Origin: a virus | Length of the DNA: 24,667 nt | Strand: one strand, 5' to 3' | IMG/VR virus record: IMGVR_UViG_3300032047_001816 | Location: 1 to 24,667 of that record | Shown here: positions 14,528-20,224 of the stretch, piece by piece | Position numbering within the stretch: the first letter of the stretch is position 1 | Layout of the letters: the number at the start of each line of letters is the position of its first letter | The notes under the pieces: generated by a model | Told to the model about the DNA's origin: nothing | The model's input: only the letters and a program-made list of their open reading frames with translations | Database searches by the model: none | Position numbers and translations under genes: made by a program

Positions 14528-15109
14528 TTATTTTGCCCTCTTTATATCATCAGCCAACTCATCAGCCAAAATCTCAACAACTCTGTTGGTTTTTTTTCTT
14601 GCAGGTTTCCAAATCAACTCATTGCTCACTCTTGCACCGAGTGCATATGGTAGATCTGTGTTGACACCAACTTTGATTGCCCATGCATATGGTGCTGAGT
14701 TTCCAACTTTGGCAAAAATGTCATCACCTTGAATTGTTAATTCTGTGTACAACTTATTTTTTGAGCCTTTTGATGTGACTTTGTAGTCTGGCACTTTTAA
14801 AATGCCAAGATCTTGCATTTCATATGCAGCAGCATATGCACGTTTGATGTTGTAATCTCCATCGGTCTTTGCAATGTTATTTGCTGTCACTCTGACCTTG
14901 CCAATCTCTGTCAAATCTTTGACTGATGATGGCTGTCTCACTGGCCAGACTCTGTGAGCATCATCATATATCTCCTCAACTACCTCTGTCAATACTCTGA
15001 TTGTTTGAGGTGCTGCGTGCTTGATGACATCTGTGAATATTTTTGTTGCAGCTGCATCCATCTCAACTGTTGCATTGCCTGATTTAACTTTGATTTTTGT
15101 TTGTGTCAT
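14528..15109 (-). CDS. Tail protein of unknown role between chaperone and tape measure
   Basis: A 193-residue protein, mixed alpha/beta, soluble. A long N-terminal helix (FTDVIKHAAPQTIRVLTEVVEEIYDDAHRVWPVRQPSS) is followed by strands with basic and aromatic residues, and a basic C-terminal helix (KPARKKTNRVVEILADELADDIKRAK). The N-terminal helix with ...AHRVWPVRQP resembles the start of HK97 gp10-like head-tail proteins, in which a helix with Arg/Pro precedes a beta-barrel, but here it lies downstream of the tail tube, so the link is weak. It starts with AGAGG about 7 nt before the ATG and overlaps the frameshifted chaperone extension by 26 nt. Its stop is directly followed by the tape measure start. 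Confidence 0.6.
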   Translation of the reverse strand: MTQTKIKVKSGNATVEMDAAATKIFTDVIKHAAPQTIRVLTEVVEEIYDDAHRVWPVRQPSSVKDLTEIGKVRVTANNIAKTDGDYNIKRAYAAAYEMQDLGILKVPDYKVTSKGSKNKLYTELTIQGDDIFAKVGNSAPYAWAIKVGVNTDLPYALGARVSNELIWKPARKKTNRVVEILADELADDIKRAK

Positions 15110-15661
15110 AATATGCCTCTCTCATCATCATATCATCTTGCATTTGTTTCAGTTGTGCACTTTGTGCTCTTGCTCTCAAGTCTTTATTTTGCTTTGGAGT
15201 GTTATGCTCAAGTCTCCAATGAGCAATCAAAAGTGATTGAGTCTCTGTGTCTAGTGATGCAAACCAAAATGGCTGTTGATTCCAATGATGAGATATTTTG
15301 AGGCCTAAATATTCTACGCCTCCTTTGGAGGTTTGGAAAAATTTGCAGCACTCTCAACATCTTTCTCACTAGGCAAAGCACCAGCCATCACACCAAGACA
15401 CTCACTGCCTTTGTTATATATCAAAGTTGGAGGCCAGCCAGCCTCAAGCAATGTCTCAAGACAAGCAAAGCCATAGTCAAGAGGTTTGCCTTGTGATGGT
15501 CTGTAATGAGGTAGTTTGTCAGCCTTATAACAGACACCAATTGCAGCAGCACATAGTTGCACCAATGCAGCCCTGTCAAGATCTCCAGCCCAGAGTGCAG
15601 TGAACTGCATACATACTGCCAAAGATCTTGGCTTGTTTGGTTTTTGCTCATTTATAGTCAT
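15084..15661 (-). CDS. Tail assembly chaperone, long form made by -1 frameshift (G-T type)
   Basis: The 0-frame product stops at 15314-15316, but an open -1 frame continues to TAA at 15086-15084 and fills an otherwise empty 204-nt gap. It begins with no good start codon, so it is best read as a fusion: 108 upstream residues, then 84 residues starting FQTSKGGVEYLGLKISHHW and including WFASLDTETQSLLIAHWRLEHN before a charged helical tail. A canonical slippery heptamer, A-AAT-TTT, lies in the correct frame at 15344-15338. The 192-residue product would be the analogue of lambda gpG-T, binding the tape measure while the tail tube assembles around it. The position, between tail tube and tape measure, is the conserved place for this frameshift. 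Inferred from sequence and position. Confidence 0.7.
15314..15661 (-). CDS. Tail assembly chaperone, short form (0-frame product, gpG type)
   Basis: A 115-residue protein directly downstream of the tail tube gene, where siphophages put the tail chaperone. Sequence features are PRSLAVCMQFTALWAGDLDRAALVQLCAAAIGVC (helical) and YRPSQGKPLDYGFACLETLLEAGWPPTLIYNKG, then a C-terminal PSEKDVESAANFSKPPKEA whose last codons contain the slippery site. Small, helical and soluble is right for gpG-type chaperones. The ribosome site is ATAGGAATCGACATG, a variant of the motif also found before the genes at 18606 and 23276. The bulk of product should be this short form, with the extended form made as a minor fraction, by analogy with lambda. 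Confidence 0.7.
   Translation of the reverse strand: MTINEQKPNKPRSLAVCMQFTALWAGDLDRAALVQLCAAAIGVCYKADKLPHYRPSQGKPLDYGFACLETLLEAGWPPTLIYNKGSECLGVMAGALPSEKDVESAANFSKPPKEA
15338..15344 (-). promoter_or_regulatory. Slippery heptamer for -1 ribosomal frameshifting
   Basis: The minus strand reads GCA AAT TTT TCC, so the heptamer is A-AAT-TTT, the X-XXY-YYZ form needed for simultaneous P- and A-site slippage (X=A, Y=T, Z=T). After slipping, codons read AAA TTT then TTC. AAAGGAGG lies about 12 nt downstream (15326-15319), just before the 0-frame stop; it could pair with the ribosome's anti-Shine-Dalgarno, although stimulatory sites are usually upstream. Confidence 0.6.
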
Positions 15662-15689
15662 GTCGATTCCTATGTTTTATTGATTATGA

Positions 15690-16184
15690 TTATGAGTATA
15701 CTAGACCATTGAAACACTCAAATGATACTGTAATTGTGTTTGGGTCACCCTCAGAAAATGATGCTGTGCAAATACAAGTGTCAAATGTTGCCAATGTATC
15801 TCCATCACTATCACCAACAGCATCACCATCAACCTCAAAAACAATATTGATTGCATACTCATCTGTTGAGACTGCACTAGATGCTGATACATTTGAGGAG
15901 TATGAGCCAGTTTTGTTGATGAAATCCAATACAGAGCCAGCACTTGATGATGTAAACTGTCTCATATAGATTGTGAATGAGCCTGTAATTGGCTGATCGT
16001 CACCCTTTCTGACACTCTTGATTGTGCCTCTGTCTCTTATGATTGTTCTGTCGGCTTTGGTCTGTTCAAAAGAAAAGTTGCCCTCTTCATAGTCCACAGT
16101 TAATGAGATTGGTGTTGGTGATGTGCCATCTTGTAATTTGATAACCCCATCACGTCTGACTTTTGGTGCTGTTGAGTATGCCAT
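15690..16184 (-). CDS. Major tail tube protein
   Basis: A 164-residue, Ser/Thr/Asp-rich, beta-dominated protein: DGVIKLQDGTSPTPISLTVDYEEGNFSF, then RGTIKSVRKGDDQPITGSFTIYMRQF and a final strand set TASFSEGDPNTITVSFECFNGLVYS. This alternation of strands with GDxxPITGSFT matches the tube-forming fold of siphophage tail tube proteins, which polymerise as hexameric rings. The ribosome site is GGAGG, 6 nt before ATG, one of the best in the window, as expected for an abundant virion protein. It is followed by the frameshifted chaperone and then tape measure, and preceded by the terminator candidate, which is the normal order. Confidence 0.8.
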   Translation of the reverse strand: MAYSTAPKVRRDGVIKLQDGTSPTPISLTVDYEEGNFSFEQTKADRTIIRDRGTIKSVRKGDDQPITGSFTIYMRQFTSSSAGSVLDFINKTGSYSSNVSASSAVSTDEYAINIVFEVDGDAVGDSDGDTLATFDTCICTASFSEGDPNTITVSFECFNGLVYS

Positions 16185-16199
16185 TTTTGGCCTCCATAA

Positions 16200-16628
16200 T
16201 TAAGTTGTTGGTAGTGTGTGAAATACGTTAAATTCAATATTGTGTATAGCATATTCGAGACTCTGTTGCACTACTCTTGTTGAGCGTGCATATCTGACTT
16301 GAATATCTGTGTTGTATGATGACAGACAGGCTCTGATGATATCACCCTCTGCATCAAGTGCTGCATCATAATCTGTTGGATACATATCTTTTGGTCTCAA
16401 TCTAAAAGAAAAAGAGACTGTCACAAGACTTTGCATAAAGGGGCCTACTCTCCTTTGTCTCTCACCTGAGTCCTGAGAGGTACGTACATCAACAGTGAAA
16501 CCTTTGTGAGCCAATGTATTTGCAACCCTGCCAAAATACTGAGGTGGCATTTTTACAAGGTTGAAACCTGGCAAAGCATCAACTTTTGCAGCCATCAAAG
16601 ACCTGACTTGTGCAAATGATTGACTCAT
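16200..16628 (-). CDS. Tail terminator or tail completion protein candidate
   Basis: A 142-residue protein with an N-terminal helix (SFAQVRSLMAAKVDAL) and a strand-rich core, VDVRTSQDSGERQRRVGPFMQSLVTVSFSFRLRPKD, then DAALDAEGDIIRACLSS as a helix and final strands ARSTRVVQQSLEYAIHNIEFNVFHTL. This alpha/beta layout and its position directly before the tail tube gene match the minor-tail/terminator group (lambda U type), which caps the tube and joins it to the head. It overlaps the upstream gene by ATGA and has AGGAGA 9 nt before its ATG. The role is assigned from order and shape, not from specific motifs. Confidence 0.5.
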   Translation of the reverse strand: MSQSFAQVRSLMAAKVDALPGFNLVKMPPQYFGRVANTLAHKGFTVDVRTSQDSGERQRRVGPFMQSLVTVSFSFRLRPKDMYPTDYDAALDAEGDIIRACLSSYNTDIQVRYARSTRVVQQSLEYAIHNIEFNVFHTLPTT

Positions 16629-17404
16629 CTTGTATATCTCCTACGTCTGAACATGTACGGGCCTGGTCTAGTCAAATATATTGCTGGTTGTCCTGCTGTT
16701 CTTTTGTCTGCATCATCTGGCTTGCCCTCATGCCCTTCATCATAAACAAAGTTGATGATGGAATACTCATCTTGATACAAACGGTAGTGTTCTTGTGCTA
16801 ACTCCAAATAACGTGAGCCAGCACCTTGTGACATACCTGAGTGAAAATCTCTAAAAATCAAATACAATGTTAGATGTCTGTGACTCTCAGCAAATGACTC
16901 TGGTGAGGTTACAAGATACTCATACCCCATGCCATGATTTCTCAAACGTCTCAAAATGGTATACCAGGCACTATCAAGATATTGCTGATATGATGTCAAT
17001 GTTGATGGTCTCAGATTTGCAAGATCTGTGTAGACCTCCTCAAGATCTGCATCTGTTATGACTGGATATAAACGTCTCAAGACTATGGCTGCCATTCGTC
17101 TAAACAAAAAGACACTACCATCAATAGTGACATTGTACTCTTGCACATACCCCTCACCCAATGCCAAAGTTGTTGCCAATTGAGTTGGAGTGTGTGCATA
17201 TTGCACTGAGCCATCAACAAGAATGGTGCAAGCACCATCTTGCACAACCATGCCACCGCTTGTTTTGATCAGTGTGTATGTTGCTGATGTAGGTGTCACT
17301 TGAGCACCGTTGTGATAGATTTCAAGCACAGTGTTTTGTGCCTTGCCTCTCTCAAGCAACTCAGTGACTCTCACTCTTGCTGTGTATGGTGTATCTGTAG
17401 CCAT
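16625..17404 (-). CDS. Head-tail connector/adaptor candidate
   Basis: A 259-residue protein in two parts. Residues 1-100 are strand-rich with repeated Thr/Val (VLEIYHNGAQVTPTSATYTLIKTSGG), like an immunoglobulin-type or beta-sandwich unit. Residues about 105-205 are helical: RRLYPVITDADLEEVYTDLANLRP, then LDSAWYTILRRLRNHGMGYEYLVTSPESFAESHRHLTLYLIFRDF, which resembles the helical bundle of head-completion adaptor proteins that sit beneath the portal. The end is basic (MFRRRRYTR). It lies between the decoration protein and tail terminator, where connector genes occur. The start is preceded by AAAGGC and the upstream stop (TAATGAATG). Confidence 0.5.
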   Translation of the reverse strand: MATDTPYTARVRVTELLERGKAQNTVLEIYHNGAQVTPTSATYTLIKTSGGMVVQDGACTILVDGSVQYAHTPTQLATTLALGEGYVQEYNVTIDGSVFLFRRMAAIVLRRLYPVITDADLEEVYTDLANLRPSTLTSYQQYLDSAWYTILRRLRNHGMGYEYLVTSPESFAESHRHLTLYLIFRDFHSGMSQGAGSRYLELAQEHYRLYQDEYSIINFVYDEGHEGKPDDADKRTAGQPAIYLTRPGPYMFRRRRYTR

Positions 17405-17407
17405 TCA

Positions 17408-17734
17408 TTATGCCTTTATTACAAGTTTCCAAGCAGAGCCATCACATGCAAAAATTGACCCCTCACCAGCTGTCACTGTTGCAATTGTTGCAGCAGCAGC
17501 ATCTTTGACAGTTATTGCATATGTGCTATTTTCATTTTTAATCATAAAGATTGCACCATTTCTCTCAGCAGGGAAAATAACATCTCTATTGCTATCTACA
17601 TCAAGCACCTGAATCATACTATCTTTGTATGATAATGTTTTATTGTCTACTATGGATTCTATATTGATTCCATTTTTGAATTCAAAATGTCTTGCAACCT
17701 TGAATGCTTGTGCTGAATTATAAGTTGATGCCAT
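17408..17734 (-). CDS. Small head decoration-like or virion protein
   Basis: A 108-residue beta-rich protein: MIQVLDVDSNRDVIFPAE, GAIFMIKNENSTYAITVKDAAAATIATVTAGEGSIFACDGSAWKLVIKA. The DGSAWKLV ending, with Trp in the last strand and preceding valine-rich strands, is a pattern common in trimeric phage decoration or fibre proteins. The start has a perfect GTAGGAGG, 5-6 nt before ATG, pointing to high expression, which fits an abundant capsid-surface protein. It is separated from the upstream 49-residue gene by an A/T-rich 79-nt leader (17735-17813) that contains a 7-bp perfect inverted repeat (ATATATT at 17759, AATATAT at 17768). Exact function unknown. Confidence 0.5.
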   Translation of the reverse strand: MASTYNSAQAFKVARHFEFKNGINIESIVDNKTLSYKDSMIQVLDVDSNRDVIFPAERNGAIFMIKNENSTYAITVKDAAAATIATVTAGEGSIFACDGSAWKLVIKA

Positions 17735-17813
17735 GCTAACCTCCTACAGTTTATTTTGATATATTAAAATATATGGCTTTTGTTTATAGATAATTGTTTA
17801 TGTGTAAAGATAA

Positions 17814-17963
17814 TTATTTTTTCTTATCATTTGACTTTTGTATATGTTTTCTCACTTGCTTTTGTGCATCTCGAAATGAGATATCTTTGCCAGACTTTTG
17901 AGATGTTTCCATCAATCGTTTTGCAGTCCTGTCAAATGCTGCTTTGTCATTCTCATAACTCAT
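17814..17963 (-). CDS. 49-residue basic helical protein
   Basis: A short frame starting MSYENDKAAFDRTAKRLMETSQ and ending QVRKHIQKSNDKKK, which is strongly charged and predicted helical throughout, without hydrophobic segment. GGAGT lies about 9 nt before the ATG, and the gene overlaps the end of the preceding one by 11 nt, so it is well placed for coupled translation. It occupies what would otherwise be an unexplained gap before the decoration-like gene. I recognise no family. Its basic charge and position among head genes suggest a small internal virion or assembly protein, which is a guess. Confidence 0.65.
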   Translation of the reverse strand: MSYENDKAAFDRTAKRLMETSQKSGKDISFRDAQKQVRKHIQKSNDKKK

Positions 17964-18606
17964 AATGTTTGACTCCATTTGTTGTGACATCATTTGTTGC
18001 TGATTGCATGTCAGTAAGTAAATCTTTTAAACCTTGTAACTTTGCAGCTATCTCAGGTATGTGTTGAGATCTTGTATGTCTTTCAATACGTCTTTGTATC
18101 TCTGCTTGTTTGCGTTGCAAAAACTGTTTGTGTGGCACTCTCAATGCACCTTTTTGCATCAACTCCAATCTCCAATGTGCAAAGGCCTCATCATCAAATG
18201 TGATAATTAACTCACCCCCAAGATTCTCAAGGTTTGCAAATTTGGTTGACCAATATTGACCACCTCTGGCAGGGTATGAACGCAAATAGTCATGCTGATT
18301 TGGATGCAGAACACTGATCCCTTTGTCGAGCAATCTTGTTCTTGTCATGCCTGAGTCTGGATTGTTTTTATAACCTCTTGAGCCATTGACACCAGGTGTC
18401 TCATGATGTGCTTGCAAATCTGGCAGCCAAACAGGTTTTTTGATTGTCTTTTTTGATTTGCCTGTCATCACTTCTGTCTCAAAATAATACAACACCCAAT
18501 TTTTTGGATGATGCTTGTAAAAAAATCTATTGTTAGATCTTGTAGGTATCACAACAGATGCCTTTTGTTGTGACTGCCAAGGTTGAGCTATATCTTCATA
18601 TTTCAT
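17953..18606 (-). CDS. Head-region protein of unknown function
   Basis: A 217-residue protein, basic and aromatic in the N-terminal half (FFYKHHPKNWVLYYFETEV) with many His, Arg and Lys residues, then LLDKGISVLHPNQHDYLRSYPARGGQYW. A helical, charged second half follows (LQRKQAEIQRRIERHTRS...IPEIAAKLQGLKDLLTDMQ). No known motif or membrane segment. It lies directly downstream of the major capsid gene. The start has a weak ribosome site (AGGATACCGACAATATG) whose sequence is complementary to an element in the upstream leader, so translation may be controlled by RNA folding. It may be a head-completion or minor virion protein, but nothing proves this. Confidence 0.6.
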   Translation of the reverse strand: MKYEDIAQPWQSQQKASVVIPTRSNNRFFYKHHPKNWVLYYFETEVMTGKSKKTIKKPVWLPDLQAHHETPGVNGSRGYKNNPDSGMTRTRLLDKGISVLHPNQHDYLRSYPARGGQYWSTKFANLENLGGELIITFDDEAFAHWRLELMQKGALRVPHKQFLQRKQAEIQRRIERHTRSQHIPEIAAKLQGLKDLLTDMQSATNDVTTNGVKHYEL

Positions 18607-18728
18607 ATTGTCGGTATCCTATATTTTGAAAGGGTTAATTGTCGATTCCCAGAAAAAACTACACTAGGGAAAAACTAGGAACCGACATGAAAAAGTCAAT
18701 CCCTAGCACAGAAAGATAATAATCTTTT
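18607..18728 (-). promoter_or_regulatory. Structured leader between capsid gene and the next head gene
   Basis: 122 nt without a gene. In the minus-strand RNA, UGUCGGUUCCUA (18687-18676) can pair with UAGGAUACCGACA (18621-18609), which contains the ribosome site of the gene at 18606 (12 bp with one bulge). The same element can pair instead with GGAAUCGACA (18649-18640; 10 bp with one G.U). CUAGGGA (18706-18700) pairs with UCCCUAG (18670-18664) and would enclose the first element. These pairings are mutually exclusive in part, as in a regulatory switch. Base pairing is seen; regulation is inferred. Confidence 0.45.
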
Positions 18729-19685
18729 TTATGTTGTTGATTTGATAAGCACACCACGATCATCATCAATAACTGAAAGCCCAAGATAAGCATGTCCAAT
18801 AATTGATGTGATAGCCTTTGCACCGTCTCTCTCCATCTCAACAAGTACCTTGCCCAAAGACAAAGACTGTCCAGCACCTGGCAATGAGGCAGGCACTCCA
18901 TCAGCATAAGCAAGAGAACCAATGCCAAACATGGCAGACTGATATGCACCACCTGCATCATTGACATATGATGATTTGAAAACATCAACACCTAACAAGT
19001 TGCCAACATAACCAGGCCCTTTTGCCATCAACATATCTTGTGTTGCTGCCATATAACTGATTGCATTTCCTGTCTCATTTCGCAATGAGTCTTGCAATTC
19101 TGTCAAAGCAACTGGATGCAGAATTGCAGCGAAAGGAGCGATTGCACCTTTGTTGCTTGCTGCTTTTTCAAGTTGAAAAATGGCATTGAAAAAGTCATCA
19201 ACTGACATTTGAGTTGCAGCAGATCCAACAATATTGGTGAAATCATCTATTGCATCAGCAGTCTTGTCAGCAAAAGATGCCTCATAAGATCCTGCCATTG
19301 ACTGAGCCAATCTAAAAGGGTCTATATCAGAACCACCAAAGCCAGTCATTGAGGCCATGTCAGTTATTTTGTATAACAATGCCAAACGTGCAACTGCTAT
19401 GTCAACATGAGCATCTGTGAATGTTTGAGTTGATGCAGCATCAGCCTCATTTGTTGGAGTCTCAAAAAGATCGAACCCGTCAAGTCCTGCCTTTCTTACT
19501 CTGATGGTATCTGAGCCAAGTCCATTGACAGAGCCAGCATATGAGATGTATGGTGAGTTTCTGAGATTGCTTGTGTCTCTCAATAAAAGATTGATTTCCT
19601 GACTGATCATGGCTGAGAGTCTAAGATCGCCCTCTAGTGCTGCATGAGTTAAGTCAGATTGTCCAAAAGTAATTGCCTTTGCCAT
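18729..19685 (-). CDS. Major capsid protein (HK97-fold type)
   Basis: A 318-residue protein with the features of HK97-type capsid subunits. N-terminal helix and loop (MISQEINLLLRDTSNLRNSPYISYAGSVNGLGSDTIRVRKAG) with an E-loop-like region, a long acidic spine-like helix (SMAGSYEASFADKTADAIDD), then a conserved block AAILHPVALTELQDSLRN and a C-terminal P-domain-like sequence GLSVIDDDRGVLIKSTT. The segment ILHPVALTELQ is a common capsid phrase, where the subunit describes a placed strand and helix before a basic loop. Position and length (about 35 kDa) fit. There is no delta-domain fused at the N-terminus, in keeping with a separate scaffold gene upstream. The ribosome site is AGAGG, 10 nt upstream. 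Confidence 0.85.
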   Translation of the reverse strand: MAKAITFGQSDLTHAALEGDLRLSAMISQEINLLLRDTSNLRNSPYISYAGSVNGLGSDTIRVRKAGLDGFDLFETPTNEADAASTQTFTDAHVDIAVARLALLYKITDMASMTGFGGSDIDPFRLAQSMAGSYEASFADKTADAIDDFTNIVGSAATQMSVDDFFNAIFQLEKAASNKGAIAPFAAILHPVALTELQDSLRNETGNAISYMAATQDMLMAKGPGYVGNLLGVDVFKSSYVNDAGGAYQSAMFGIGSLAYADGVPASLPGAGQSLSLGKVLVEMERDGAKAITSIIGHAYLGLSVIDDDRGVLIKSTT

Positions 19686-19859
19686 TTGTTATAACCTCTG
19701 TTAAATATGTAAAAATGTATTATTCGTTTGTATCATCTTTGATTTGATTTTTCTGCTGTTGACTGGTGCGACCATAATCAAAATAAGTGTTGACACACAA
19801 AATGTATTAGCAAAAATATGCTATAAGTCTTTATATCATAAATTTTGAGGTTATGTATA
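19686..19859. promoter_or_regulatory. Divergent intergenic region between capsid gene and rightward gene
   Basis: 174 nt without a gene, A/T-rich. On the plus strand AAGTGTTGAC (19785-19794) followed at the same spacing by TATTA (19805-19809) copies the element upstream of the other rightward gene (6279-6303). TTGACA (19790-19795) could be a -35, with TATGCT (19817-19822) only at a long 21-nt spacing. On the minus strand TTGTGT-N17-TTATGG is a weak promoter candidate for the capsid gene. The shared element is seen; the start sites are uncertain. Confidence 0.35.
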
Positions 19860-20162
19860 ATGAGCACAAAAAAAGACTTCTCATCAAACGATATTGAGCA
19901 AGCAAAACACATTTTGAGACTATCATATAAACTTGAGGAGTCTGGTGTTGACCCTGAGTGCATAACTAGAATGTGCATATTTGTTGCAACCTGCTTTGCA
20001 ATGAATCACCAAATCAAAGCAGAGGAATACAAAAAAATCATTGAGGAGACTTGGAATGAGATGCTTGCTGCTGTTGGTGATGAAACCTTTCAGATTATAA
20101 CAGATGACATTGATGCTGAGAGTTGGATTGCAGCAAATCCAATCACTGATGATGAGCAATAA
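19860..20162 (+). CDS. Rightward 100-residue helical acidic protein of unknown function
   Basis: A 100-residue protein, acidic at its end (DDIDAESWIAANPITDDEQ) and helical in the middle (DIEQAKHILRLSYKLEESG, ECITRMCIFVATCFAMNH, EEYKKIIEETWNEML). I place the start at ATG 19860, preceded by GAGG about 9 nt upstream; a TTG five codons earlier is in frame but has no ribosome site. It is the only rightward gene in the late region, flanked upstream by a divergent region sharing an element with the membrane-peptide gene and downstream by a bidirectional terminator. That isolation is typical of genes expressed apart from the late operon (moron-like or regulatory). No domain recognised. Confidence 0.8.
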   Translation: MSTKKDFSSNDIEQAKHILRLSYKLEESGVDPECITRMCIFVATCFAMNHQIKAEEYKKIIEETWNEMLAAVGDETFQIITDDIDAESWIAANPITDDEQ

Positions 20163-20190
20163 AAAAAGCCACCTCAGTTGAGATGGCTTT
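20161..20190. terminator. Bidirectional Rho-independent terminator
   Basis: AAAGCCA (20165-20171) pairs with TGGCTTT (20184-20190) and CTC (20173-20175) with GAG (20180-20182), one C-A mismatch between, loop AGTT. Rightward it ends the 19860 gene (T-rich TTTTGTTTG follows); leftward the minus strand runs into seven Ts (20167-20161) after the fibre gene. It would isolate the two opposed transcripts and means the capsid gene probably needs its own promoter or antitermination. Confidence 0.8.
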
Positions 20191-20224
20191 TGTTTGTCCT
20201 ATCTGGTCAAATACATTTAACTTA

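Noticed and set aside
18676-18720. Plus-strand mini-frame after AGGAACCGACATG, MKKSIPSTER (10 codons)
   Set aside because: The motif is more simply explained as the inverted copy pairing with the ribosome site of the leftward gene; ten codons give no protein evidence.
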